The notes beneath the pieces are model-generated. The model was given only the letters and a program-made list of their open reading frames with translations. It was not told where the DNA came from and did no database searches. A DNA stretch of 64,000 nt from Synechococcus sp. KORDI-100 (lineage in GTDB: Bacteria > Cyanobacteriota > Cyanobacteriia > PCC-6307 > Cyanobiaceae), in NCBI RefSeq assembly GCF_000737535.1, contig NZ_CP006269.1, positions 62,001-126,000 on the forward strand, read 5' to 3'. Both the position numbers and the translations under genes were made by a program. Position 1 is the stretch's first letter. Each line of letters begins with the position of its first letter. Shown piece by piece: positions 9,020-18,022 of the stretch.

Positions 9020-9123
9020 TTAAATCAGCAACCCTTCCCAAAAACAAGCCTGAAATAGTTTCAGATGCAACATACGGCGGGCGAACCGTGATGCACCATG
9101 AAAATGGTTCTCATTCTTGCCCT

Positions 9124-10170
9124 ATGGCCAGTACAGGTAGCGTCAGTTCCTGGGACGAATCACTGCTTGTTGCGATGATTCAGTACCCAGTTCCTGTGAT
9201 CAAGGGACCGGAAGACATCCAGACACAGGTCGATCAAATCTGCAAAGCTGTTGCCACAACCAAGGCCGGCTACCCAGAAGCTGATCTGATCGTGATGCCT
9301 GAGTACTCCACTCAGGGACTCAACACAGCGATCTGGACCTACGACGAGATGCTTCTCCGCATCGACTCACCCGAAATTGATCGTTTCCGACAGGCATGCA
9401 AGGAAAACGACGTGTGGGGCGTCTTTTCTTTGATGGAAGTGAACGACGATCCAAGCCTCCCGCCGTTCAATTCCGCGATCATCATCAACTCAGACGGTGA
9501 AATCGCTCTGCACTACAGGAAACTGCAGCCATGGGTTCCCATTGAGCCCTGGTCACCCGGCAACTATGGAATGCCTGTGTGCGATGGACCCAAAGGCTCA
9601 AAACTGGCTGTCTGCATCTGCCACGACGGCATGTTCCCAGAGCTGGCCAGAGAAGCCGCATACAAGGGAGCCAACGTTTACATCCGTATTTCTGGTTATT
9701 CCACACAGGTGAATGATCAATGGATCTGGACGAACAGAACGAACGCTTGGCAGAATCTGATGTACACAATTTCAGTCAACCTGGCTGGATATGATGGTGT
9801 CTTCTACTACTTTGGCGAAGGAACAGTCTGCAATTACGACGGCAATGTTATCCAGCAAGGGCACCGCAACCCCTGGGAAATTGTGACGGCAGAACTCTTC
9901 CCCCGATTGGTGGATAAAGCCCGCGAGAACTGGGCACTCGAGAACAATATCTTTAATCTTGGTTGCCGGGCCTACGTAGGCAAACCTGGAGGAGAAAAAG
10001 CCAATTACCTTACCTGGGTTGAGGATCTCGCCAATGGTGAATACAAACTGCCATGGGATAGCAGTGTTCGCATTCGCGATGGCTGGAAGTACTACCCAGA
10101 CGGGGTCAAGCTTGGGCCGATGCCAAAAGCAGAAACCCCTGCAGCTGAACCAGTAACAGCACCTGTCTGA
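9124..10170 (+). CDS. amiF: Formamidase, nitrilase superfamily (AmiF type)
   Basis: Hydrolyses formamide to formate and ammonia. From the ATG at 9124 the 348-aa protein places the Glu-Lys-Cys triad at E60 (VMPEYSTQG), K133 (HYRKLQPW) and C166 (AVCICHDGM). These are the same positions I recall for Helicobacter pylori AmiF, which supports both the call and the start over the ATG at 9088. The blocks [27 protein letters not shown] and [16 protein letters not shown] match formamidase rather than the broader aliphatic amidase AmiE. The C-terminal tail is Pro/Ala-rich. It is cytosolic, with no signal peptide. A second, unrelated formamidase follows. Confidence 0.92.
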   Translation: MASTGSVSSWDESLLVAMIQYPVPVIKGPEDIQTQVDQICKAVATTKAGYPEADLIVMPEYSTQGLNTAIWTYDEMLLRIDSPEIDRFRQACKENDVWGVFSLMEVNDDPSLPPFNSAIIINSDGEIALHYRKLQPWVPIEPWSPGNYGMPVCDGPKGSKLAVCICHDGMFPELAREAAYKGANVYIRISGYSTQVNDQWIWTNRTNAWQNLMYTISVNLAGYDGVFYYFGEGTVCNYDGNVIQQGHRNPWEIVTAELFPRLVDKARENWALENNIFNLGCRAYVGKPGGEKANYLTWVEDLANGEYKLPWDSSVRIRDGWKYYPDGVKLGPMPKAETPAAEPVTAPV

Positions 10171-10183
10171 GTTCAACTCATGT

Positions 10184-10210
10184 CAGGCCCCAAGGATTGC
10201 TTGGGGCCTG
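10184..10210 (+). terminator. Hairpin terminator after amiF
   Basis: A perfect 11-bp stem (CAGGCCCCAAG pairing with CTTGGGGCCTG) around a 5-base loop, 13 bp after the amiF stop. The following bases are only moderately T-rich. It separates amiF from fmdA, which then has about 170 bp of AT-rich leader. Confidence 0.65.
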
Positions 10211-10379
10211 ATTAGTTCATTGAGAAATAAAATTTCGCATTAGCATTACCAACTTTTCTGCGCAGTTAAATTAGTAACAACGTTATGAAATAACAATAAT
10301 CATTTTTGTCAGCACGTATCAACTGCAACCATTGGATCTGGAATGTCTGGATTCAATGGGATTGTTGCATGCAGCATTA

Positions 10380-11585
10380 ATGCCTGAAACTCTTTTCAAA
10401 GTTGATCTCACGAAACCGATGGATCAACAGGAAATGCCAGGACATAACAGGTGGCATCCCGATATTCCAGCCGTTGCCTCTGTCAATCCAGGTGACGTCT
10501 TTCGGATTGAATGCAAGGACTGGACTGACGGCCAGATCAAAAATGACGACAATCCGCAAGATATTGCTGATGTGAATCTTGAGGTTGTTCACGTTCTCAG
10601 CGGGCCAATTTGGGTGAATGGTGCGCAACCCGGAGATATTCTTGTCGTCGATATTCTTGAAGTTGGCGCATTACAAGGAGACGAGTGGGGATTCACTGGA
10701 ATCTTTGCCAAGGAAAATGGTGGCGGTTTTCTGACTGATCACTTCCCGAAAGCTGCAAAGGCGATCTGGGATTTAGAAGGTGTATACACATCCTCACGAC
10801 ACATTCCAGGCGTTCGATTTGCTGGCATTACACACCCTGGACTAATTGGTTGCGCTCCCTCAATGGAGCTGCTCAATGAGTGGAATCGACGCGAAACCGA
10901 ACTGGTCAACACAGCTCCGGATCGCCGCACCTACGGCGCAGGACTTTCTGGAAGTGAACCCGTTCTCGCAGCACTTCCAAATCCCAACAGTGCCATCCTT
11001 GGCAACGTTGAAGCCAGCGATTTTGATCGAATCGCAAACGAAGCCGCACGCACAGTTCCTCCGAGAGAACATGGTGGAAACTGTGACATTAAAAACCTGA
11101 CCAAGGGGACAAGAATTTACTTCCCTGTGTATGTTGAGGGTGGAAAACTTTCAATGGGCGACATTCACTTTTCACAAGGTGACGGCGAAATCTCCTTCTG
11201 CGGAGCTATTGAAATGTCTGGCTACCTTGATTTGCATGTTGATGTGATCAAAGGAGGAATGGCAAAGTACGGAATGGTCAACCCAATGTTTAAAACCAGC
11301 CCTGTTGAACCTCACTTCACAGATTACCTTGTTTTTGAAGGTATCTCTGTTGATGAGTTTGAAGGCAAGCAGTATTACATGGATGTGCACATCGCATACC
11401 GTCGAGCGTGCTTGAATGCGATTGAGTATTTAAAGAAGTTTGGATACACTGGAGAACAGGCCTATTTACTTCTCAGTTGCGCGCCTGTGGAAGGACGCGT
11501 TAGCGGGATCGTTGATATTCCAAATGCGTGTTGTACACTTGCGCTTCCCACTTCAATCTTTGACAAAGATATTCTCCCTTGCTAA
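10380..11585 (+). CDS. fmdA: Formamidase/acetamidase, FmdA-AmdA family
   Basis: A 401-aa amidase of the FmdA_AmdA fold, unrelated to AmiF, also converting formamide to formate and ammonia. It resembles Methylophilus FmdA along its length: LFKVDLTKPMDQQEM, HNRWHPDIPAVASVNPGD, IKNDDNPQDIADVNLE, HVLSGPIWVNGAQPGD, GGGFLTDHFPKA, SRHIPGVRFAGITHPGLIG and the C-terminal LLSCAPVEGRVSGIVD. The ATG at 10380 matches the family start; the frame is open from 10332. It follows amiF in the same direction but after a terminator. Acetamide or other short amides may also be substrates. Confidence 0.92.
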   Translation: MPETLFKVDLTKPMDQQEMPGHNRWHPDIPAVASVNPGDVFRIECKDWTDGQIKNDDNPQDIADVNLEVVHVLSGPIWVNGAQPGDILVVDILEVGALQGDEWGFTGIFAKENGGGFLTDHFPKAAKAIWDLEGVYTSSRHIPGVRFAGITHPGLIGCAPSMELLNEWNRRETELVNTAPDRRTYGAGLSGSEPVLAALPNPNSAILGNVEASDFDRIANEAARTVPPREHGGNCDIKNLTKGTRIYFPVYVEGGKLSMGDIHFSQGDGEISFCGAIEMSGYLDLHVDVIKGGMAKYGMVNPMFKTSPVEPHFTDYLVFEGISVDEFEGKQYYMDVHIAYRRACLNAIEYLKKFGYTGEQAYLLLSCAPVEGRVSGIVDIPNACCTLALPTSIFDKDILPC

Positions 11586-11616
11586 TTCTTCTAATTAATT
11601 AACCCGATCAACTAAT

Positions 11617-11644
11617 AAGCTTCCATCAATTTCGGTGGAAGCTT
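11617..11644 (+). terminator. Hairpin terminator after fmdA
   Basis: An 11-bp stem (AAGCTTCCATC with GGTGGAAGCTT, one G-T pair) with a 6-base loop, followed by a T-rich stretch. It lies 32 bp after the fmdA stop and just before fmdB. Confidence 0.65.
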
Positions 11645-11660
11645 TCTTGATTCACTCACT

Positions 11661-11939
11661 ATGCCTGTCTACGAATTTGAATGCAAGTCTGACACTTGTT
11701 CATCTGTGTATGAAGTCTGGAGGTCAATTGACCAACGCTCCTCAGACACGCAATGCCCTGAGTGTGGTTGTGATGGCAAAAGACTGTTCTCTCCACCAAT
11801 GATGCTATCGACAACTATTCGGTTGAAGACAGAGGATAAGAATCCAAAGGTTGTACGCCGGAAGGTTCAGGAACCAGGCAACAAGCCAAGGTTACGTTCC
11901 GGTGACTCTCGTCCATGGATGCTGAATCGGGGTTGCTGA
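11661..11939 (+). CDS. fmdB: FmdB-family zinc-ribbon protein
   Basis: A 92-aa protein beginning MPVYEFECKSDTC, with a second cysteine pair, CPECGCDGKRLFSPP. The likely zinc ligands are C8, C13, C32 and C35. This is the FmdB zinc ribbon, named from the Methylophilus formamidase locus and presumed regulatory. The first pair is CX4C rather than the common CX2C, a small deviation. It lies just after fmdA and ends facing the urt operon. Proximity to two formamidases fits a role in their expression, but the sequence shows no clear DNA-binding domain beyond the ribbon. Confidence 0.85.
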   Translation: MPVYEFECKSDTCSSVYEVWRSIDQRSSDTQCPECGCDGKRLFSPPMMLSTTIRLKTEDKNPKVVRRKVQEPGNKPRLRSGDSRPWMLNRGC

Positions 11940-11960
11940 ACAAACGAGTCAACAACCCCG
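11928..11960. terminator. Probable terminator hairpin between fmdB and urtE
   Basis: An 8-bp inverted repeat (CGGGGTTG and CAACCCCG) with a 17-base loop, overlapping the last codons of fmdB and lying between two convergent transcription units. It may end transcription in either direction. Confidence 0.4.
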
Positions 11961-11993
11961 GTACTAAAAACAAACTGATTTAAATGATTCGAA

Positions 11994-12740
11994 TTATACA
12001 GTCAAAAACTCTTCAATAACTTGATCTGACAACTGTGAGGTAGGTCCACTCGAAACGATACCACCCCGTTGCATTGCGTAATAGAAACTGGATTGCTTCA
12101 CAAAATGGAGATGCTGCTCCACTAACAAAACGCTGATGCCTGTTTCTTTGATGATTCTCTGAACAGCTCTTTCGATATCTAGAATGATAGAAGGTTGAAT
12201 ACCCTCTGTTGGTTCATCGAGAAGAAGGAGTTTTGGCTTACCAAGTAAAGCTCTGGCAATGGCAAGCTGTTGCTGTTGGCCGCCGCTGAGATCACCTCCA
12301 CGTCGGTTCAAAAACTGCTCAAGAATTGGAAACAATTCAAACACAATTGGATCAATATGCTTATTTTTACTCATGCCACCTGGAAGCGATTCCATTCCGA
12401 TCATCAAATTTTCTTTGACAGTGATTCTTGGAATAATGTCGCGTCCTTGTGAAACGTAACCAATTCCACGTCGAGCACGTTTATAAGGGGCTTGATCACT
12501 TAAAAACACTCCATCATATTCAATCGATCCAGAACGTTGCTCAAGCAATCCAATAATTGTTTTCAAAAACGTCGTTTTACCGACGCCGTTACGACCAATC
12601 AGGCAAATCATCTCTCCTTCAGGTATGTGCAGATCCACATTCCTGAGGATATGACTTTCGCCATAATATACATTTAACCCGCTAGACTTGAGAATAGTCT
12701 TTGTTGAAGAAGGATGCGATTTGGTTTGGAGTTGAGTCAT
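11994..12740 (-). CDS. urtE: Urea ABC transporter ATPase UrtE
   Basis: A 248-aa ABC ATPase of the LivF type, one of two that energise urea uptake. Walker A is GRNGVGKTT, the signature is LSGGQQQQL, and Walker B is LLLLDEPTEGIQPS. An 18-residue polar extension precedes the core, which begins near LNVYYGES. It is the last gene of a five-gene minus-strand operon, urtABCDE, 30 bp after urtD. The order and the neighbouring urease identify the substrate as urea rather than branched-chain amino acids. Related Fmd transporters take up short amides, so formamide import is possible. Confidence 0.93.
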   Translation of the reverse strand: MTQLQTKSHPSSTKTILKSSGLNVYYGESHILRNVDLHIPEGEMICLIGRNGVGKTTFLKTIIGLLEQRSGSIEYDGVFLSDQAPYKRARRGIGYVSQGRDIIPRITVKENLMIGMESLPGGMSKNKHIDPIVFELFPILEQFLNRRGGDLSGGQQQQLAIARALLGKPKLLLLDEPTEGIQPSIILDIERAVQRIIKETGISVLLVEQHLHFVKQSSFYYAMQRGGIVSSGPTSQLSDQVIEEFLTV

Positions 12741-12770
12741 GATCGTTTGAAAAAGTTGAATGTGGAATAA

Positions 12771-13514
12771 CTAGTCAGATTGGCCTAGATACACTTCAAT
12801 CACTTTTGGATCGGCTTTCACTTCGTCCAACGTTCCCTCTGTAAGCTTCTGACCTTGATGCAACACAGTGACTGGTGCTCCAAGATCGCGAATAAACTCC
12901 ATATCATGCTCAATCACAACAACAGTATGTTCTCCTGCTAGAGATTTGATGAGCTCAGCAGTTTTATTCGTCTCTTCATCTGTCAAGCCAGCCACTGGTT
13001 CATCCAACAAAATGATGTCTGGAGATTGAGCAACAAGCATGGAGATCGCCAACCATTGCTTTTGGCCATGGGAAAGCGAACCTGCATCAGACTTTGCATA
13101 TGGAGCTAAACCCACATAATCCATTAAGCGATGAACCTCATCCTTGACAGTACTGCTCAGCTTTTCAAACATCAATTGAAAAGGGGCTTTGTTCGGCGAA
13201 GCAGCCAGCTCAAGATTTCTTGCTACAGATAAGTTCTCAAAAACACGAGGTGTTTGAAATTTACGCCCAACACCGAGATTGGATATTTTTTGTTCGGATA
13301 ATCCAACGATGCTTGAGCCGCGTAGTGACACTGAGCCTTTGGTAGGTCTTACCTTGCCAGTAATCACGTCAAGAAACGTTGTCTTACCCGCTCCATTGGG
13401 ACCAATGATTGAGCGTAATTCTCCGGGTTGTAAAGAGATGGACAGATCAGTGAGGGCAAAAAAACCATCAAAATCGACACTTACATCACTAAGCTCGAGA
13501 ATTGGAGTCGTCAT
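12771..13514 (-). CDS. urtD: Urea ABC transporter ATPase UrtD
   Basis: A 247-aa ABC ATPase of the LivG type. Walker A is GPNGAGKTT, the signature is LSHGQKQWL, and Walker B is IILLDEPVAGLTDEE. The conserved histidine appears as VVVIEHDMEFI. It partners UrtE on the inner face of the membrane against the UrtB/UrtC permeases. It lies 49 bp after urtC. Nothing is missing compared with functional UrtD proteins. Confidence 0.93.
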   Translation of the reverse strand: MTTPILELSDVSVDFDGFFALTDLSISLQPGELRSIIGPNGAGKTTFLDVITGKVRPTKGSVSLRGSSIVGLSEQKISNLGVGRKFQTPRVFENLSVARNLELAASPNKAPFQLMFEKLSSTVKDEVHRLMDYVGLAPYAKSDAGSLSHGQKQWLAISMLVAQSPDIILLDEPVAGLTDEETNKTAELIKSLAGEHTVVVIEHDMEFIRDLGAPVTVLHQGQKLTEGTLDEVKADPKVIEVYLGQSD

Positions 13515-13563
13515 AATTTCTAGGTGAGTGAAAGAGGCAAGAAAATTGGTTTAAGGAGTAATG

Positions 13564-14676
13564 TCATCCGGTATAGCCTTCATCCATGTCGATTTTCGGA
13601 TATGTTGGAGATTTTTTAGCAATTCCGAAGGCTGCAAGCATGGTTTGGAATCCTCCATTCTTGAACCAGCCATAGATTCCATCAGGCATCAAGGTAACAA
13701 CAAAGATAAACAGAGCGCCTTGAACAAATAACCAGGCTTCCGGCAACGCTTCACTGACAAGACTACGAAGATAGTTAACAATGACTGCTCCAATGATCGG
13801 TCCGATCAACGTTCCTCTTCCTCCCACAGCAACCCAGATCACCATTTCGATTGACATCGAAATCGCCATATACTGAGGAGAAACAATTCCCGATTGCACG
13901 GTATACAAGGCACCGGAAATTCCTGCCAAACCTCCAGCAACCAAGAAAACAATGACCTTGAAAGGAACAGGATTGAAGCCACTGAAACGTAAACGAGCTT
14001 CATCGTCCCGAATACCGATGAGAGCATCACCGAAACGACCGCTGGTTAGAAACTTGCAAAGCAAATATGCAAGTGGCAGTAAAACCAAGGTAATTCTGTA
14101 AAATATAATTTGCGCATCGTCTGAACCAACAATCAACCCAAAAATCTCAGTAGTGCTTGTTTTCAATCCATTCGTACCGTTAACAAGCTTCTGCTGACCA
14201 TTAAAGAAATGGTAAAAAACCATCAACGATGCTTGGGTAATGATCGAAAAATAAACTCCTTTGATTCGATTCCTGAAAATCAAGTATCCAACTAAACCAG
14301 CGACAATTGCTGGTATGAGCCAGATGGCAATCAACGTCCAAGGGAAAGACCAGAACGGTTGCCAGAAAAATGGCAGGTTGTCAACTCCGTAATTCTCAAA
14401 GAATTTAGGAAGACCGTTGGCACCCGTTGTGAAATCGTTCTGGGTCACCAGCAACAAGTGCATACCTATCGCGTAGCCGCCCAGTGCAAAGAAGATTCCC
14501 TGACCCAAACTCAGAAGACCTGTATATCCCCAGATCAGATCAATCCCCAACGCAACAATTGCAAGTGAAAAATATCTACCGAAAAGATTCAAACGAAACT
14601 GTGAAAGAATTGCTGGCAGAACGAAAAATGCAAAAGCAAGAAGTAGCCAGGGGATGAGCTTTTTGAAGAGTTTCAT
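13564..14676 (-). CDS. urtC: Urea ABC transporter permease UrtC
   Basis: A 370-aa multi-pass permease of the LivM family with about ten hydrophobic segments. The family signature GYTGLLSLGQGIFFALGGY lies near the N-terminus, and AGISGALYTVQSG and VAVGGRGTLIGPIIGA near the middle. The C-terminal tail is polar. It lies 21 bp after urtB, so the two are probably cotranscribed. It forms the heteromeric membrane channel with UrtB. The DNA is noticeably AT-richer than the urease genes next door. Confidence 0.92.
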   Translation of the reverse strand: MKLFKKLIPWLLLAFAFFVLPAILSQFRLNLFGRYFSLAIVALGIDLIWGYTGLLSLGQGIFFALGGYAIGMHLLLVTQNDFTTGANGLPKFFENYGVDNLPFFWQPFWSFPWTLIAIWLIPAIVAGLVGYLIFRNRIKGVYFSIITQASLMVFYHFFNGQQKLVNGTNGLKTSTTEIFGLIVGSDDAQIIFYRITLVLLPLAYLLCKFLTSGRFGDALIGIRDDEARLRFSGFNPVPFKVIVFLVAGGLAGISGALYTVQSGIVSPQYMAISMSIEMVIWVAVGGRGTLIGPIIGAVIVNYLRSLVSEALPEAWLFVQGALFIFVVTLMPDGIYGWFKNGGFQTMLAAFGIAKKSPTYPKIDMDEGYTG

Positions 14677-14697
14677 GGTGAATAAGGGGAAAAAGGA

Positions 14698-15855
14698 TCA
14701 AGATTCAACAGAACGTCCCTTTTGAGGGAACATCCCTGTAGGCTTGAATTGAAGGAACGCAATGATGAAAATAAAGATCAGCACATAAGACATGCTGGTC
14801 GTCGCAAAAAACTCAATCACTGCAGATGCCGGATTAGGAATATTGGGGAATGCAATCAAGATGGCTCCTGAACCAATAATTGATTGAATAATGCCCAGCA
14901 TCATCGAAGCAATCACTGTTCCAACCAAATTTCCAACTCCTCCCAAAACAATCACCATAAAGCAGGAAACGATGTAAGCCGCACCCAAATTTGGACCGAC
15001 GGAACCAAGCAGTGTGATGGCACTTCCAGCAACACCTGCAAGGCCAGAACCGATGCCAAATGTAATACTGTCAACGCTATCTGTAGGAATGCCCAAGCAA
15101 TTACTCATCTGCCGGTTCTGCGTCACTGATCGTATACGTAGTCCCCACACACTCTTCGTCAAAAACCAGGCGACAAAAGCGAGTAACAGCGCAGAAAGAA
15201 TAATGATGAATATTCTGATCCCAGGCAATTCAATGCCTGCGATGGATCCCCAACTTCCCTGTAGCCATTTCGGGGCGGTCACATCAATATTCCGTGGTCC
15301 AAACCATGGTTTCGCCAATGCCTTTGAACCAGACATCGCAGAAATAGTTATAAATCCAATAATTGCAGATACAATCCAGAATATCCCGGAGACGTATGGG
15401 TAAAAAGCCGCCCGCTTTAGCGATTTGGGAGAAAAGCGTGATGCTAAAAAACCAAGGACAACAGCCACGACGATTCCAATCGTCATGCTGGTGGAAACGC
15501 TGCGAATAAATTGAATTAAAACCAAACTCACACCCCAGGTAGCGAGAAGCGTTTCCAGTGGGCGTCCATATAATTGGCGTATCAATGTACGCTCCAGCAA
15601 AACACCTACAAGCGCCGTTACGATAAACGCAAACACCAATGCAAACAGGTAGTACAGCTGAAAAACCCCTTCGCCCAACGGACGAAACATGTTCTGAGTC
15701 ACGAATGTCACATATGCCCCAACCATCATCAATTCGCCATGAGCCAGATTGATGACACCCATCAAACCGAAAACAATGGCAAGACCTGTTGCTGCCAGGA
15801 GGAGCACCGAGCCGATGCTCAGGCCATCAAGGAGTTGAGAGAAAATTAATTCCAT
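14698..15855 (-). CDS. urtB: Urea ABC transporter permease UrtB
   Basis: A 385-aa permease of the LivH family. The N-terminus carries LDGLSIGSVLLLAATGLAIVFG and GVINLAHGELMMVGAY, the classic start of the family. Later blocks are GLRIRSVTQNRQMS and VVLGGVGNLVGTV. Several further hydrophobic helices are evident. It is the second gene of the operon, about 100 bp after urtA, a gap in which partial termination after the abundant binding protein could occur. It pairs with UrtC. Confidence 0.92.
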   Translation of the reverse strand: MELIFSQLLDGLSIGSVLLLAATGLAIVFGLMGVINLAHGELMMVGAYVTFVTQNMFRPLGEGVFQLYYLFALVFAFIVTALVGVLLERTLIRQLYGRPLETLLATWGVSLVLIQFIRSVSTSMTIGIVVAVVLGFLASRFSPKSLKRAAFYPYVSGIFWIVSAIIGFITISAMSGSKALAKPWFGPRNIDVTAPKWLQGSWGSIAGIELPGIRIFIIILSALLLAFVAWFLTKSVWGLRIRSVTQNRQMSNCLGIPTDSVDSITFGIGSGLAGVAGSAITLLGSVGPNLGAAYIVSCFMVIVLGGVGNLVGTVIASMMLGIIQSIIGSGAILIAFPNIPNPASAVIEFFATTSMSYVLIFIFIIAFLQFKPTGMFPQKGRSVES

Positions 15856-15959
15856 CGGTTCATAGTGAAAAAAAAGTGGGCCTACAAATAATCGTGACCC
15901 ACTCGGGAGGATATTTCAGATGTAAAAATTACATCTTGAGCGTTCCAGTGTCAGAACGA

Positions 15960-17303
15960 TCAGGAGTCCATCTTGAACTTTCCGGCATCAGGACGATCAA
16001 GCGTCCAGTCGCACTTGAAGCCCTTCGTTTCAGGCACGTACTGGTTCCACGTGATCGGAGCGACAGGGGTCTTGCTGTCCCAGAGGATTTCAAACTGACC
16101 ATCCTCTTTGGCTTGTCCAATGCGGACAGTCTGAGAGATGTGGTGATTGGGGTACATCTCAATCGGACCCTGAGGAGCATCAAGTTTGATGCCAATCAGT
16201 GCATTTCTGACGGCATCAAGATCCTCATAGGTTCCAGCCTTCTCGACTGCAGCCTTCCACAGATAAACCATGTTGTAGGCCGACTCCATTGGGTCGTTGG
16301 TCACACGGTCGTCGCCATATTCCGCAAGGAAAGCAGCGTTGAAGGTGTTAGCAGCCTCAGTTCCGAGGGACATGAAGTAGTTCCAAGCGGCATAGGTGTC
16401 GCCCACATACTCAGGTCCGATCTGACGGATTTCCTCTTCCGCAATGGAGAAGGACATGATCGGGTACTTATCAGGAGTGATGCCCGCAGCCTTGAACTGT
16501 TTAAACAGTGCGACGTTGGAGTCACCATTCAGGGTGTTGATGATGATTCCACCGTCAGGGAACTCCTTCTTGATCTTGGCGATGATCGGAGCAACTTCCG
16601 TGTTGCCCAGAGGAATGTAATCCTCACCAACGGTTTCACCACCGAGGCTCTTCACCTGCTCTTTGATGATAGTGTTCGCGGTCCGTGGATAGACGTAATC
16701 GGAGCCGACGAGGTAGACCTTCTTGCCGTATTTGTCGGAGAACTGCTCAAAGAGCCAATCAACAGCGGGCTCAGCCTGCTGGTTCGGGACAGCACCCGTG
16801 TAGAAGATGTTCTTGGAGCACTCCTGACCTTCGTACTGAATCGGGTAGAAGAGGAAGTGGTCTTTTGCTTCGTAGACAGGAAGCATGGCCTTGCGGCTGG
16901 CAGACGTCCATCCACCAAAGACAACGGCGACCTCATCAGCGTCGATCAGCTTCTGAGATTTCTCAGCGAAGGTGGGCCAATCGGAGGCACCGTCTTCTGA
17001 GGTGTAGACGATCTTGTAGCTCTTGCCGTCGACGGAGACGCCGCCTGCCTCATTGATCTCCTTGATGGCGAGCTCTTCGACCTCTTTCAAGGTTGTTTCG
17101 GAGATGGCCATCGTTCCACTCAGAGAATGGAGGATGCCAACCTTGATCTCCCCATCAAATTCGGTGGCTGCGCCACCGCTGTCGCCATCGCTGGCGGTAT
17201 CACCGCCACCGCCACCACCACTTCCGCCACAGGCGGTCATGGTTACGCCAACTGCTGTCGCAGCAAACGCTGCCAGCAAACGCTTTGATAGTGCAGAAGT
17301 CAT
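15960..17303 (-). CDS. urtA: Urea-binding lipoprotein UrtA
   Basis: A 447-aa substrate-binding protein of the urea ABC transporter, anchored as a lipoprotein. The ATG at 17303 gives a normal signal (MTSALSKRLLAAFAATAVGV) and a lipobox, MTAC, with Cys25; the longer frame to 17414 would bury this signal. A glycine-rich linker (GGSGGGGGGD) follows. The core starts IKVGILHSLSGTMAISE and continues GGVSVDGKSYKIVYTSEDGASDW, typical of UrtA/AmiC-like sensors. It is the first gene of the urt operon. A candidate NtcA-type promoter lies 47-88 bp upstream. Confidence 0.94.
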   Translation of the reverse strand: MTSALSKRLLAAFAATAVGVTMTACGGSGGGGGGDTASDGDSGGAATEFDGEIKVGILHSLSGTMAISETTLKEVEELAIKEINEAGGVSVDGKSYKIVYTSEDGASDWPTFAEKSQKLIDADEVAVVFGGWTSASRKAMLPVYEAKDHFLFYPIQYEGQECSKNIFYTGAVPNQQAEPAVDWLFEQFSDKYGKKVYLVGSDYVYPRTANTIIKEQVKSLGGETVGEDYIPLGNTEVAPIIAKIKKEFPDGGIIINTLNGDSNVALFKQFKAAGITPDKYPIMSFSIAEEEIRQIGPEYVGDTYAAWNYFMSLGTEAANTFNAAFLAEYGDDRVTNDPMESAYNMVYLWKAAVEKAGTYEDLDAVRNALIGIKLDAPQGPIEMYPNHHISQTVRIGQAKEDGQFEILWDSKTPVAPITWNQYVPETKGFKCDWTLDRPDAGKFKMDS

Positions 17304-17349
17304 AAAAAGGAACACACACTGTGGTGAATCCGCCGTGAGGCGAAACGTG

Positions 17350-17391
17350 ACGGTATGAACCAGATATGACCGCCTTTGTATCATCAGCAAC
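17350..17391 (-). promoter_or_regulatory. Candidate NtcA-activated promoter of the urt operon
   Basis: Read on the minus strand, GTT-N8-TAC (17391-17378) differs from the NtcA consensus at one base. After exactly 22 nt comes TACCGT (17355-17350), matching the TA-N3-T -10 element. This is the canonical NtcA-class layout and predicts a transcript start about 40 nt before the urtA ATG. Confidence 0.55.
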
Positions 17392-17410
17392 CTTTTGGGA
17401 AGTGCCGCCC

Positions 17411-18022
17411 TCAAGCGGCCGATTTCGGTAGCTGTTGCAACAAGAATGAGGAAACTTTCTCGAAACCCTCACCAGTCACCAAATTGGTAAAACACCACGG
17501 CCTGTTACCCCTCATGCGGTCGGCGTCCCGTTCCATCACACCAAGATCGGCCCCAACAAAAGGAGCCAGATCGATCTTGTTGATGACCAGCAGATCGGAT
17601 TTGGTGATTCCAGGCCCTCCCTTGCGGGGAATCTTGTCGCCGGCAGCCACGTCGATGACGTAGATGCACAAATCCACCAGCTCAGGACTGAAGCTGGCAG
17701 CGAGATTGTCTCCACCGCTTTCCACCAACACCACATCCAAGTTGGGGAACTGGACTTCAAGGTCCGCCACGGCGGCACGGTTGATCGAACAGTCCTCACG
17801 GATCGCGGTATGCGGGCAACCGCCGGTCTCCACTCCGCGGATGCGCTCCGGCTCCAGAGCACCGGATCGCGTCAAAAACAGGGCATCCTCCTGGGTGTAG
17901 ATGTCGTTGGTCACAACGGCGAGCTCAAGCTGGTCCCGCAAACGACGGCAGAGTGCTTCCACAAGAGCCGTTTTTCCAGATCCCACAGGACCCGCGACTC
18001 CAAGCCTCAGCTTGCTGCTCAT
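17411..18022 (-). CDS. ureG: Urease accessory GTPase UreG
   Basis: A 203-aa SIMIBI GTPase that drives nickel insertion into apo-urease. The P-loop is [18 protein letters not shown] near the start, with [10 protein letters not shown] and the metal-binding [14 protein letters not shown] (Cys-Pro-His) motif. [13 protein letters not shown] and [14 protein letters not shown] complete the set. It abuts ureF and belongs to the minus-strand ureEFG unit. The urtA gene begins 108 bp further on, so read-through is possible. Confidence 0.95.
   Translation of the reverse strand: MSSKLRLGVAGPVGSGKTALVEALCRRLRDQLELAVVTNDIYTQEDALFLTRSGALEPERIRGVETGGCPHTAIREDCSINRAAVADLEVQFPNLDVVLVESGGDNLAASFSPELVDLCIYVIDVAAGDKIPRKGGPGITKSDLLVINKIDLAPFVGADLGVMERDADRMRGNRPWCFTNLVTGEGFEKVSSFLLQQLPKSAA

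Noticed and set aside
10316-10329. GTA-N8-AAC upstream of fmdA
   Set aside because: It has one mismatch and no -10 element at the right distance, so it is not called as a site.
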